Shown here piece by piece: positions 1 to 11,795 of a DNA stretch of 64,000 nt. The notes under the pieces were generated by a model. It worked only from the letters and a program-made list of their open reading frames with translations, searched no databases and was not told where the DNA came from. Position numbers and translations under genes: made by a program. The first letter of the stretch is position 1; each line of letters starts with the position of its first letter. Source of the stretch: Heterocephalus glaber (lineage: Eukaryota > Chordata > Mammalia > Rodentia > Bathyergidae). The stretch spans positions 3,370,156 to 3,434,155 of the forward strand of contig NW_004624743.1 of assembly GCF_000247695.1 (NCBI RefSeq), written 5' to 3'.

Positions 1-69
1 ACTGGGGATCGAACTCCAGACTTTATGCTTGCAAGGCAGGCAGCGGAACCACCAAGCTACATCCCCGGC
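1..69 (-). mobile_element. ID-type tRNA-like SINE, cut by window start
   Basis: On the minus strand this reads as a tRNA-like head with an A box (TAGCTTGGTGG) and a B box (GAGTTCGATCC). Its A tail is cut off by the window edge. Its tRNA-like 5' end abuts an L1 fragment. Confidence 0.88.
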
Positions 70-345
70 TTTACTGGTACATATTTGCCATGCAGAATGA
101 TTCCATTCCTCGTTAGGAGCTGGCACATGGACAGAACACATCTTCATTCTTTTTATGTCTCCTTCCCCTCCCTCTATTTCTTGTTCCTCTTCTCATTTGA
201 GAACCAACTATCTCCCTGCTTCTCATTATCTGTCTTTTATTTTGCTCTTTATTCATATTTGAGTTTCTCATATAGGAGAAACCATGCAGTAGTTAAGCTT
301 GTGTATGTCATTTCTTTCTCTTAACATTATGATCCCAAGGTGCAG
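70..345 (-). mobile_element. L1 fragment (3' region)
   Basis: The sequence around ttatctgtcttttattttgc and gagtttctcatatagga repeats closely in the larger L1 copy at 8275-9120, in the same orientation. It is the 3' part of the element on the minus strand. Confidence 0.7.
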
Positions 346-639
346 AAAGTGCACCTCCAGGTTTGGGATGAGACGTCATTTGCATGTAGAGAGTCACACA
401 CAGGGCCCCTGAGTTTCTTCTGAACCTGCCTTCATGACTTTCGGTTGCTTACAGACTGCTGTTACCTTGATGCCACAGAAATAGTACAGACCAGTACCTG
501 CTTTTTGTGTTCTTCTTGTTTCCTTGCATCAATTTAAGAGACCAAATTTTGAAAATAACTTTTTGATTTGCTATAATATTCTAAAGCTGTCATTTTCAAG
601 CACTTGATATGGCAAGTGAACTTACGTGAACTCGGTGAG

Positions 640-770
640 TGTTCTAGTGCTTTGCAAATACAGGCTTATTTGCTATTAACAGTCCCGTGAGGTAGATGTG
701 GTTATCATCTCCATTTTGCAGGAGGAAGTTGATTCAGAAGAAAGCGCATAGCTAGTGAAGTGGCCACAGT
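640..770 (-). mobile_element. MIR fragment
   Basis: Reads as a reversed MIR core: gtgaggtagatgtggttatc, then ctccattttgcaggaggaag and catagctagtgaagtgg, the usual low-stringency MIR landmarks. Confidence 0.75.
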
Positions 771-2212
771 GTTTTCAGTTCTTTTTATTTTTATAGATGA
801 ATAATCAGAAATTTTTACCTTAAGAAGAAGCCCAGAGTCATTTTATAACTTTCTCTTTTTTGTTTGTAACACACTTTTCCCTGGTGAATACGTCCCTGAG
901 GTTGTTGGCTTTCTAGAAATATAAATAAGCGCAGGTGGCTGCTCACCCCTCTCGGTGATGCTGGACACAGACTCTCGCGGTGGGGCTGGACTCCCCCATG
1001 GTGCACATCTGTGGCTGAGACCACTTCCGCGGGGCGCTCAGGTCTGGTGTCCATCCTCCTTGTTTTCCAGCAACTGGGTCTCTCCATCAGCTATTAGCTT
1101 ACAAAAGAAAAGGTATTTCAGAACACAGGAGAGCCGGGCAGCGCCTGACATAGAGGTGCCCTGGGTTTAGATTGTCCCGTGGCTCCACAGTGTTCATAGC
1201 TGTTCATCAGTGTTGTCCAACTTCACGATGAGACTGTTTCAAAGGATACATTTCCCATTGCCCGAACACTGCGAAACAAAATAAGCCAGTGTTGTTCGGA
1301 TAAATTCCGGGAAGACCCCATGTAACAGTTTAGATCGTGTCTTAGATAACAGATTCCTGACATGTACGGCTCTAATGTCCAAATCCTGAGTAACCCTAAA
1401 GGTTCCTGACTAGGATTGGTCTGGAATTTGTGTAGCTATCTATGAATTTTGATTTTGCACTAGAAGTTCATGTATAGGAAATTTGCCCACAGAATATGAG
1501 CCTGTGTTCTGAGCTTGGCAATGCAGTAACCTCTGAAATGTTCCATATAGCATATCTCTTAGGGGAAGTGGTCATCAATTAAGAAAATTTTACAAAACAT
1601 GAAAATGGTCTTAACTTGTGATGTAGCAAAATTTACAGAAAACAGATTTTGCGGGATCAGTGTGACTTTGAAGATGCAAGAACAGGCTAGAAAGGGTGAG
1701 GTTTTTGTAAATAGGCAATTTCTTTGGTCTTAAACTATCCACTCAATGGGTCAAAGGTCTTCGTATGGAATTATTTTAAAGAAATGCTATAGTAGAGAGC
1801 AGTAAGTGTCTTACATAAGACAAAACAAAAAATAAAAACCCACTGACTGTTAACTTAAAAGATAATTTAAAAATTTTGTCCTAAATGTTTTAGAAAGAAA
1901 TATGATCTATGAAGAAGTTACACCCACCCTTATGAACTTATTATTTATGTAAGCAATCATTAAAGAGAAGAAATTTTCAGTGTCTTACTATCTAAATTAC
2001 CATGAAATTCAAAATTTCAGAATTTAAGGAATTTTATTTAATTCAATGAGTGTAGCCCAATGTGTAAATTTCAAATATTTAAGCTGCCCTCAGAAAAATG
2101 TATATATTTTTTAAAAGGAGTGTTTTCAAAAATCATCTTTTAAAAAAAGTTTAAAAATCACGTGTTTTAGCCATTACTAGCATTGAGATCAGGAACTTTA
2201 AAACATTTACAG

Positions 2213-2403
2213 CTTGGCTGGTTGCGGTGGTGCACACATGCAATCCCAGGACTCTGGAAGGCTGAGGCAGGAAGACCAAAAGTTGGAACCTAGCCTAGGT
2301 CATTGAGTGACTTAGTGAGACCCTGTCTCAAGATAAAAAGGTACAAAAGCTGGCGATGTAGCTTAGTTCAAAGGTCCTGGGTTCAATCTCTACACTGAGA
2401 AAA
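2213..2403 (+). mobile_element. B1-ID composite SINE
   Basis: A 7SL-derived B1 part (gcggtggtgcacacatgcaatccca, gaggctgaggcagg, gagaccctgtctcaa) is followed by an ID part (gctggcgatgtagcttag ... ctgggttcaatctctac). This B1+ID arrangement is known from several non-murid rodents (B4/MEN-like). Confidence 0.82.
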
Positions 2404-2677
2404 AGGAAGAAAAGCTACTTTGGGACTAAGTTGGGAGTGCAGCACATATAGTTTCTGCTATTGAAAGCATCTTTCAACTTAGAAGCATGATGTGTGCTGT
2501 GGTGACTCTAGTTTATGATACTGTGTTGTGTTCCTGAAATTTGTAAGAGTGTGTATGGTTCACAAAGGTGCTCACTACCCTCTCACAAGAAAAGTAGCTC
2601 TATGAGGAGATACATATGTTTTACCTTAATTATGGCAGTCAGTTCACAATGAATACATATGTTAAAAACAGGTTCTA

Positions 2678-3201
2678 TGTGAAATAGGAAGAAAAGGCAC
2701 AAAGGGGAAGGAGGTGGGAGGGCTAGAGGAAAGGATAGAAGGGAATGGGATTAATATGAGAAAATGGAAAAATAGGAACAAAATCTTTGTAAATAGGGAG
2801 GAATGGAGGGGTTGAAGGGAGAGCTGGGCAAGGGTGAAAAATAAGAACCAAGAGAGACTATGTAAAGGTGCAAATTTCCAATGATGAATGTCCTTATATT
2901 GTATACCTAAAAGGTACCAATGATTAGAATGAATAATCGATAATGCAAAATAGGAAGAAAAGGTCCAAAGGGGTAGGGGAAGTGGGAGGGGAAAGGAAAG
3001 AAGGGAAAGGAAAAATGATGAGAAATGGACAAAATGGAAATAAAGTCTTTGTAAATAGGGAAGGGTGGAGGGGGTGAAGGGAGGGCTAGGAATGGGGAAA
3101 AAATAAGAACCAAGATGCATTATGTAAAGGTACAATTCCCAATGAGAAATGTAATTGTGATGTGTACCTAAAATGTACCAATAAAAGAATTTAATAAAAA
3201 A
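2678..3201 (+). mobile_element. L1 3' end with tandemly doubled 3' UTR
   Basis: Two copies of a purine-rich unit repeat at a spacing of 266 bp: aaataggaagaaaagg at 2682 and again at 2948, each running through aagaaccaaga to tacctaaaaggtacca or its match. The second ends in ccaataaaagaatttaat and an A run. A 14-bp duplication (AAAAACAGGTTCTA) flanks the whole block at 2664-2677 and 3202-3215, so it entered as one insertion, 5' truncated. Confidence 0.88.
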
Positions 3202-4847
3202 AAAAACAGGTTCTACAACCTGAAATATGTATATTTTTTTATTTGGCAGTTGTACTTCAGTAAAGCTGAGAGAAAATAAAAATAAAAGTGACAGTTAAAT
3301 TTAAAAAATTACTTTTAGTCTCATACTTCCTCTTAGGTTAAGTAAGGATATATCTCTGAATCATGTTTGAATTCATTTTGTGAAAAACATAAATTATTAA
3401 GCATAAACTATAAGTAATGATTTTTTCCTGACCATAGTCAGAGGTATGAGATTACTTTATGGATGCCATTTAATTCTAATTGTGTTGGATTTGAGTTTTT
3501 TAAAAGTTAGTTTTAAACAATTAAAATATTTTTCTCTCAAAGGTCCTAATAATGTTAAATGTTAAGGAAGCTATTATTGGGTTAGTTAATAGTTTGAAGT
3601 AATCGCATGAAATTGCATTCTAGAGCTGTATGCATTTGAACATATATGGAGTATTAAATAGTTAACATTTTTTATTAAAAATGAAAGCAACTGTGAATTT
3701 TCCTGATCCAGTGCATAATGAAACAGCCCTTTTATTTAAAGATGCATGTCCTACGAAAGTTAAATTAACAGATTCTGTAAGGAGACACTTTTTCTGAGAA
3801 ATCTCCTGGCATTTTTTGAAGTAATAAACATGTTTGTGATTAAGGCAACCAATAGAGATAATTGATTTCTATTAGATTCAACTCCAAATATTATGAAAAG
3901 ACCATTAGGTAATTAAAGTGTTTTGTGTCTGGAATAGAAAACTGGAATCGTGCTAATATTACACGCTGGACTTGGTGAGGAAAGGACTGAGACACATTTC
4001 TGCCTAGCAGAGCACTCAGTGCGTACCAGATGATCAAAGAAGTGTTCGGCCTGACCTGGGGTATAACCCTCCCTCCCACCACGGGTACCTCCAAATACCG
4101 AGGCAGGAAAATGAGAGGGACTCTAGAGGTGTTAGAAATGAGAAAACAAAACAAACTCAAAAGCTGAACATGTTATGCTGCAGTGGACCGCAGGGTCATG
4201 GGTCTGTACGTAAAATCTGTGGGCTTGGGCTTGGGTTCTAGTGCCGGTCTGCTGAAGGGAGATTGGGGGTTAGGACCGGGGCTGCCTCCTCCTGTGCACA
4301 TATTGGAGTGGAGGCAAAATCAGAACGGTACTGTCCCCAGAGCACAAGGGTCTCAAATTCAGCAAGTGCTGTAACTCTCGAGAGGCTTGAAGTGGAAGCT
4401 GCTTAGGTGGAAGGCAGAGCCCACACAGGTGGGAATCTTCCAGAAAGAATGCTGCTTCCGGAGCGAAGGTAGGGATAGAAAACTCCAGTGAGTGCTTCAT
4501 CAAGAGGGCTAGCATGATGGAACCAGCAGCCTCAACAGGATGAGAAGTAGTATAACCAATTCCAAGGAGTATAAGATACTGAATTTATTTGGAGTAACTA
4601 AGTGGATTTTAAAGGAAGCTAAGCATAATACAATGGAGTTAAGGAGAGTAAACATAGGAAGGAGAAAAGCAAAATAAGGTGGTAAAAATAAATTTTGTGA
4701 ACATAAATTCTCTGGTAAAAAGGCAGATTCTGTATTCAGTAAACAACATATCCTAATTTTATCCTGTTTGTGTAAAACATGTCTTAATGTCGGAAAGAAA
4801 AAGATAAAAGTAATATGCCAGAAAAACGCTAATCAAAATAGGACTTG

Positions 4848-5005
4848 TTCTGGGTGTGGTGGCTGGTGCACACCTCTAATCCCAGCACTTAGGAGGCTGA
4901 GGCAGGAAGATTGCCCTGAGTTAGAAGGCAGCCTGGGCTCCATAGTGAGTTCAAGGCCAGCCTGAACCACATAGTGAGACCCTGTCTCAGAAATAAAACA
5001 GCAAA
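4848..5005 (+). mobile_element. B1-type SINE
   Basis: 7SL-derived SINE with A-box region (ggtgtggtggctggtgcac), taatcccagcac, and the typical internal duplication (cagcctgggctccatagtga / cagcctgaaccacatagtga). Flanked by CAAAATAGGACTTG at 4834-4847 and CAAAATAGAACTTG at 5006-5019. Confidence 0.92.
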
Positions 5006-5272
5006 CAAAATAGAACTTGGGAAAGCAATTCTACCATAATACGAAATGTATACAGTACTCTAAAGCTATGTAAATGAAAATAGTCCCGAGAATCTGTGTT
5101 CATCCTACAGTGTAACCTCAAAATCCACTAAGCAATAATGCAGTTGATTATAAGTTGAAATTTAAGACTCCAAAATCATATTGCAAGTTCTTAAAATACC
5201 TCATTAATAAACTAATATGTTGCTGAGAAAATAGAAGTTTGTACAGTATCTTTAGCAAGGCTATTCTGATAA

Positions 5273-5301
5273 GTGGATGGGTGGATGGATAGATAGATAG
5301 C
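5273..5301. repeat. GGAT/GATA microsatellite
   Basis: Short run of tggatgggtggatggat passing into gatagatagata. Confidence 0.85.
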
Positions 5302-6933
5302 AGATCTCTTTTTTACCTACCTCTTTTTTACCTATTGTTTTCAAGCATACTGAAACATGACAGAATCTAGCTGTGTACTAGGCCATGAAGGAATTCTCAG
5401 TCAGAGAACATTGCAGTCATATTTTCTGTAGTAACTTAATTGCAAAAAGATTGTCTCCCTGAGGAAGATGAAGCGCACAGGCACAAGACAATTCATGTAC
5501 CAGAGAAGAATTTAAAAAGAAGGATTATGAAACATTTAGATCTGGACAGAAGCCAAAGCATGCATATCAGAGCTTGCAGCTGAAGAATCGGCATGGCTTT
5601 AAATGCACACCTTAGTAAAGACTGGGGACTGGGGCTGTGTTCTGTGTCCTGAGGGAGACAGCTAAGCCAGGCTCCAGAGGGTGCTGGAGGGAGATCCAGA
5701 TGCCTGAACACTCCCAGTTTGGAGAACACTGGTGCATCTTGGGACTGGGGTGGGGCTGCTCAGAGAGCAGGGTCCCCAAGGCGGTGGCAGCAGGACGGAG
5801 GGTGATTATCTGAAGTGGTCCATCATTTTGAGTTGTAGTTAAAGTGTTGAAACGTTTTCACTACTCTTACTTCCTGCTTTCGGCTGACATTTTACAAGCA
5901 CTATATTTTATACTTATTTGTTAGAAAATAGTCATTTTTGCTAATATTATGGATGGCTTTATTTTACTTTTAACTAATCTTAAAGGCTGTCCTTTTGTTT
6001 CATTTAAAATATATGCTGATTGTACAGCTCAGAATTTTAAATTCAGTTTCCTCAGAGACTGATTTTCTTATAATACTTGATTTAGGTTGGGCTGTTGCTT
6101 TTAGTCTCGAGAAGCTTTTTGGTTTTGCTTGTTGGGAAGAGTTGAAAGTTGACAAGAGAAAGCTGAAATACAAAGCCACAGCTATGCTCACTAATGTAGA
6201 CTGGACACAATAGGCACAGCACGTCAGGGCTGCCTGTCTTCCTCCAGACACAGAGACAAGGCCAGTCTGGGCCGTCTCTGTCAAGCTAGGGCGGCCGGAC
6301 TGCGACATGTTCCTTTCCTGAATCTAAGGACCGATGATGTTTCTGTTGGATCTTATTTGTCTTTTAAGCATCTGGTCTCCTATGTTCTTTTTGGCTTATG
6401 ATCTTGGTTACAGTGTAGTATGAATTTGAGAAAAAGAAATCCTTCTTATTTCAGGGTGCAATATTTAAAATAAACAGTCTCTGTTTATTACTGTGGAAAC
6501 CAGACAGTAAGAATGACTGTAAACAGAGTGATTTCAAAAGACCAAGTGAGTAAATGCCAACAGAACTGCAATAGTACTATTATTCTTTCATAATTTTTTA
6601 CCCTAATGATTAAACTACTTTATGAAATAATTTTATGATTTATAAATTAATCTTTTTCCATGCATGTATCACTTTTATTTTAGAGTTTTAGTAGAAGCAG
6701 TCATGTTTTCTACTGACCAGAGAAACTTGAAGATATATTTTCTTATTGTCATTCATGGCCAGAACCTTCTGAAAGTGTTAAACTCACGGGAATGACTGAG
6801 AATATTTTTCATATTTGTTAACTACCAAGTAAAAAACCTTGTAGCATTATATCTTGTGACCTTGCTGCATTTCTCCTTTCTTCTATAGTTTTCATACATG
6901 TACACTCTGAAAATCTAGTTGTAACTATCCGTT

Positions 6934-7020
6934 GTTTTTGTTTTTGTTACTGGGGATCGAACTCGGGACCTTGTGCTTGCGAGGCAGGCGCCAGAACCAC
7001 TGAGCTAAATCCCTGGCACT
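6934..7020 (-). mobile_element. ID-type tRNA-like SINE
   Basis: Minus-strand tRNA-like element with a T-rich start (reversed A tail) and an intact B-box complement (gatcgaactcgggacc). Flanking duplications GTAACTATCCGTT at 6921-6933 and GTAACTGTCTGTT at 7021-7033. Confidence 0.93.
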
Positions 7021-7153
7021 GTAACTGTCTGTTTTAGACTGAAGTTGCTGAAAAATAATTTCAACTTGACTCTCATTTCTGGGAATTCTAGTGACCTAAT
7101 CTTTAAACCATTGTGTTCATTCATTTAAAAAACTTTGTTTCCTCCTTACTAAC

Positions 7154-7702
7154 TGTATTAGTTTTTCATTTCTGTCTAAGAGATTTAGCAGGTAAAACTG
7201 CCAGGCATTGATGATCTCCACATTCGGTGGGCTGGAAGTCCAGGCACAGCACAGCTGCATTCTCGGCTCAGAGTCACAGAAGGCTGAAGTCAAAGCGTCA
7301 GCTGGGTCACATTGTCATCCAACCCTTGGGCTCTTCCTCCAAGTCTGGAGTTGCTAACAGCATTCAGTTTGCCGCTTCCTGTTAGCCAAGGGTGGTTCTC
7401 AGCTCCTGAAGGCCTTTCCATGACACTCCATCTTCAAGGCCAGCAACAGAGACTTTCCCTCAAATCTCAGATCCACTCCGAATGAACGACCCAGTTTCCT
7501 TTAAGCCTCACTTGATTTGATCAGGCTCAACTGGAGTAATCTCCCTTTTATAAGTCAACTTCACCATAAGCTAATATAACCATAGGAATGAATATCCCAT
7601 CAAATTCATCCATTCTTATCAATAACAAAAAGAGAGAATGTCAGTATATCAGTATATGGGAGTGTTGGAATCTTGACAGTCATCTTAGAATTCTACCCAT
7701 TG
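7154..7702 (-). mobile_element. MaLR/ERVL-type solo LTR
   Basis: Begins tgtattagtttttcatt and ends with tggaatcttgacagtcatct...attctaccc, landmarks of old mammalian MLT/MaLR-like LTRs read in reverse. Internal agreement with that class includes ccatcttcaaggccagcaac. Highly diverged; no internal viral genes. Confidence 0.6.
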
Positions 7703-7776
7703 CTAAGATAAGAGATGCTAGTAGGTATGTATTTCTCATTTTCTTTTTTCCATCTTCAAATGTGTCTTTTTTCTTT

Positions 7777-7850
7777 TTAAGTAATGCTGGGGATTGTCCC
7801 CAGAGCCTCATGCGTGCTAGCCAAGTGCTGTACTGCTGAGCCGCCCTGTC
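7777..7850 (-). mobile_element. ID-like SINE (older form)
   Basis: taatgctggggattgtccccag ... ctgtactgctgagccgccctg is a reversed ID-type tRNA head, more diverged than the young copies in this window. Confidence 0.7.
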
Positions 7851-7949
7851 TATGTTGTTTTCCTCCTCTGGTTTCTGAAAAGGAACAATTTTCATTATGT
7901 TCCAAGTTTCCACTCTTCTGGCTTAGTCTTTCCCACTCTCCCTGAATTT

Positions 7950-8270
7950 GTGACCTATACATGTTCTCACTCTGCCACTCAGCTCCTCTCTTGTATTTTC
8001 AGTTTCTCCTCTCTGCCTGCCTCCAACTCTCAAGTTACTGTGTGTCTGCTCCTAAGTTCTTTTCACTTAGGTGACTCTCTCTACTTTCCTACTGTTCAGG
8101 TTTAAATCCACAGGCTTTTTTTTGCTAATATTTTTTGCAAATGTCTGAACTGCTTGTCTCTGATCCTTCCTTCACCAGGGTGTTTCTAAAGTGCAGATCT
8201 AATTATACAGTTCTCTCACTTAAAAATCATTAGCAGTACCATCTTGTCTTTAGCAGAGAACTAAATATTG
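7950..8270 (+). mobile_element. L2 fragment
   Basis: Weak but ordered match to L2 3' sequence: stretches such as gtgtttctaaagtgcagatct followed by ctcacttaaaaatcattagcag. Confidence 0.5.
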
Positions 8271-8274
8271 TTCT

Positions 8275-9120
8275 TTTATTTTTTGTTTTTATTAATATAT
8301 GTTTACAGTACATAAAGATTACATTCACCTTAGGGATTTGGTACACGCACATAACACATATTAATTCTCTAAACCTCCTCCTGCCATTATCTCTCTCAAC
8401 TCCTGTCTCTTGGGCCCTTTCCTGTTTGCAAAAGATTTATCTTTCTGTTTCCTATTGTCTGTCTTTTGTTTTGTTTTATTTTCTTTTGGTACCGGGGATC
8501 GAACTCGGGTCCTTGCACTTGGGAGGCAGGCAGTGGAACCACTGAGCTAAATCCCCAGCCCTATTATCTGTCTTTTAGTTAGCTCTTTATTTATACTTTG
8601 AGTTTCTTATATAAGAAAAGATGTCATATCTAATTCTAAGCTTGTCTGATCGATTTCATTTAACATCCAGTTTTCTACAAATGATTCAGATTTCCCTAGA
8701 GTAGTGCTCTGTTGTGTACAAAGACCACAATTTCTTTATCTATTCACCCATTGATGGATATATAAGCTGCTTCCAAGCTTTAGCTATTATGAACTGTGCT
8801 GCTGTCAACCTGGGTGTGCATGGATCACTGTGATATGATGTCTTGAATTCTTTCCAGAAAATACCTACAAGGGGAAGAGCTGGGTGAAATGATTTCTATT
8901 TTAAGTTTTGTGTAGAATTTCCATATTGGTTTCCACAGTGGTTGTACAGCGGTTTACATTCCCACCGACAGTGTAGAAGGGTTCCTTCTCTCCTGCCCCC
9001 GCAGCCTCTCCAGCATTTGTTATTGTTTGATTTTTGCTAATGGCATTCTTTCTGAAGTATGGTAGAATTTCAAGGTTGTTTTCATTTGCATTTCTCTAAT
9101 GACAAGGTATAGAATGTTAT
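8275..9120 (-). mobile_element. L1 3' part (end of ORF2 and 3' UTR), interrupted by a SINE
   Basis: Reversed L1: attcccaccgacagtgtagaag, ccagcatttgttattg, ttttcatttgcatttctctaatgac and cacccattgatggatat are the classical ORF2 C-terminal landmarks. A young SINE at 8488-8560 splits it. No open frame left. Confidence 0.87.
8488..8560 (-). mobile_element. ID-type tRNA-like SINE inside L1
   Basis: Minus-strand copy. The 16-bp duplication CTATTGTCTGTCTTTT (8452-8467) and CTATTATCTGTCTTTT (8561-8576) is L1 sequence, so the SINE is younger than the L1. Confidence 0.93.
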
Positions 9121-9479
9121 GTGTAGACTTTACATACATACAGAAAAAATGAAACACATTTCCAACAATTAAAATAAGGAGCTTATACTTAAAATATCTA
9201 GATTCCAGGCCCCCCCAATTAGAAATTTAAGTACCCTGAGCCACCGTTTCACTAGACAACAATCCACTACCTACCACTACCCAGGGTCTGCACCTGTAGA
9301 TGGGAAGTGGCCTGAGTAGTTTGTCATTCCGGCAACTTAACCGTTCAGTTTATTCACCTGGTCCCCGAAGACATTTCACTACACAGGGCCTGGCTCCGTG
9401 ACTTACCATGGCTCATTACTCATGATTTTTCCCAACTTCATCCCGTTTAGTCTTTTCACATCTGTTGCATTTTAGTTCC

Positions 9480-9610
9480 ATGACTATATTTCATTTTCTC
9501 CTATCAGATTGTAATTTCCATAAGGACTGAAAGTGTGGTTTGTGTACTCTTTCCTTCTACGTCTCCAAGATGATTCCTAGTATTAGAAACTCAGTTAAGT
9601 CAATTGGACT
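9480..9610 (+). mobile_element. L2 3' fragment
   Basis: cagattgtaatttccataagg ... gtactctttccttctacgtctccaagatgattcctagtat follows the order of the L2 3' end. Confidence 0.55.
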
Positions 9611-9654
9611 GGTGGGGATTGTACTTTTACCCTAACATACCCATTTTATGTGTG

Positions 9655-9962
9655 CAGATAAAGTTGGCCCTACATATATGTGAGTTTTACATCCGTGATT
9701 TCAACTATTCATGGATTGAAAACTGTATTTTTTCTAAAATTACATCTGTACTGAACATGTATAGAATTTTTTTTGTTACCATTATTACCTAAATGATAAA
9801 ATCTATTTATGTAGCATTTTCAATGGATTAGATATTGTAAGTGATACTGGATGATGTGTGTAGATTAATATAGAAATACTGCACACTATTATATAAGAAT
9901 AATGTAGATTTTGGTTCTGCAGGAGGCCTCAGACAAAGTCCCTGTGGATTCTGAGAGATGAA
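9655..9962. mobile_element. Tigger/MER2-like DNA transposon fossil
   Basis: Left end agttggccctacatatatgtgag, then gatttcaactattcatggattgaaaa, an interior with tggattagatattgtaagtgat, and right end gtccctgtggattctgagagatga: the layout of MER2-type Tigger elements. Many substitutions; not autonomous. Confidence 0.72.
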
Positions 9963-11367
9963 TGTAATTGGTTGAAAGGCAATCCAGAAAAACATATGAA
10001 AAATCGGAAGGCAAACTATATTTACTATCACAAAAAAAGTCAAGGATCATTTTGATTAGCAAATGATCATCTGTAGCAGTGCTGTGACGACACAGTGCTG
10101 GAGGAAACACTTCAGCATCATCGCCATCTTGCTCCCTTGGTCCTTCCGGGATTGTGGCAGTGGGACTGCCCTGAGTGCTGTACATTCAGTCTCCTGCAGC
10201 ACGCTGAGAGGCAGGGCTGCCAGTTTGCTCTGGAGCCTTCCATTGCAAGGAATCAAGATGTACCAACTTGTTGATGTATATTGAATATTTTATGAATGGT
10301 TTTAACTTTTGTAAACAGGCCTTCTAACAATTATTAATCATTAAAAGCATTTTAAACTCTGATTCTTTAGGGCTTTTAATATGGTTTCAGAAATTAGAGG
10401 ATTAAATTCAGATGATTAATAGTATTTCCACTGTAGTTCTTTATGATTCAATTAACACATGAAAATGGAGTTGTTAAGTATAAATGTAGAAGGATGAAAT
10501 TTACAGTGTGCTCTAAATGTTTTACTTACATTGTCCTGTTAGGTTTGGCTCTCCTGGCCCTTTCTCTGAAGACTCTAGTTCTATTTTTCAAATGTTATAT
10601 TGAATTATAAGAATATTGATCTATTAGCCAGTATCCCACAAATTTTTTTTTTCAGGAGAGTACAGTAGCTGCTTACGTTAAAAAGAATTATAGACTGCTA
10701 TTGACAAGGAGAAGGAAATAACATTTAATCCATGACACAGTGGTTACTCTAGGTTACTGGTTGTTGAGATAACAATGGAAAAACTTGCATCATTGCTCTT
10801 TCTCAAAGTGTTAAATTATGAACAAGTTGTTTGGGTTCTTTTAACCCTGCTTTGTGTTGTGTCTTAATGGTTTAAGACATCTTTGCCTCTGCAGGGGTGG
10901 TTTGTCATGCTAACTCAATGTATCATGCTTTCTGCTTGCGTTGCATCAACAGTCACTACTCTGTGATGCTCTATGGCTTTATTTTAGATACTGTCCCAGG
11001 GTCTCTTTGTTTTGTTATTTCTAATGTTCAGTCTACATTCATGAAGAAAAAACATGGATAGAAGTATCTCTTGTCTTCTTTCATGGGGCCAGTGGCTAAC
11101 CAAGGCACAATGGGAGAATCTACAAAGTGAAGTATCCTCAGGACAGAATCATGGGCTCCTGGCTGCCCTCAGTCTTCATATTGGGAGTATAAAATCCTGT
11201 ATATTCATATCTCAGCTTTTCAGCTGCTAGTATTGTCCCCAAATTGTCTCCTATTTTGAGGCTGGTATACTTATGAAAAATACTTGATACGATGCTGATG
11301 AGCACTCTTTTATAATACTTCTCATATTATATAAAATTTACCTCTTTATAAACCTATGCATGCTGAT

Positions 11368-11795
11368 ATGGTTTAAATGTGAAGTATTCCCCCAAGAGTC
11401 ATGTGTTGAGGGCTTAGTACCTAGGAGCAGTGATCAGAATTGGGGGCAACAGAAGTGACTGGATCACCAGGCTGCTAACCTCAGCAAAGGATCAGATTAA
11501 TGCATTGATGAGTACATAGCCGAATGGACTAATGGGAGGCGGGGTGCAGCTGAAGGGTGTAGGTCTCTTGGGGCACAGCCTTGAGGCATACATCTTGTCC
11601 CCAACTTCCCACAGCTGCTATGAGGTGAGCAGCTTTGCCCTGCCATGGTACACTACCTCAGCTTAGGCCCAGACACAGTGGAGCCAGCCCACTGTGGACT
11701 GAAACCTCTGAAACTATGAGCCAAAGTAAATCTTAACTCCTTTAAGTTGATTTTCTCAGATATTTTGTCACAGTAATGAAAAGCTGACTAATACA
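11368..11795 (+). mobile_element. MaLR-type solo LTR
   Basis: Starts tgatatggtttaaatgtgaag and ends agtaatgaaaagctgactaataca, with cccccaagagtcatgtgttgag, gaatggactaatgggaggcgggg and ctgaaacctctgaaactatgagcc between. These are standard MaLR LTR landmarks on the + strand. No internal proviral sequence follows. Confidence 0.85.

Noticed and set aside
2662..3135. 157-codon minus-strand open frame rich in F, S, L and P
   Set aside because: It is the complement of the purine-rich L1 3' UTR; low complexity and repeated twice.
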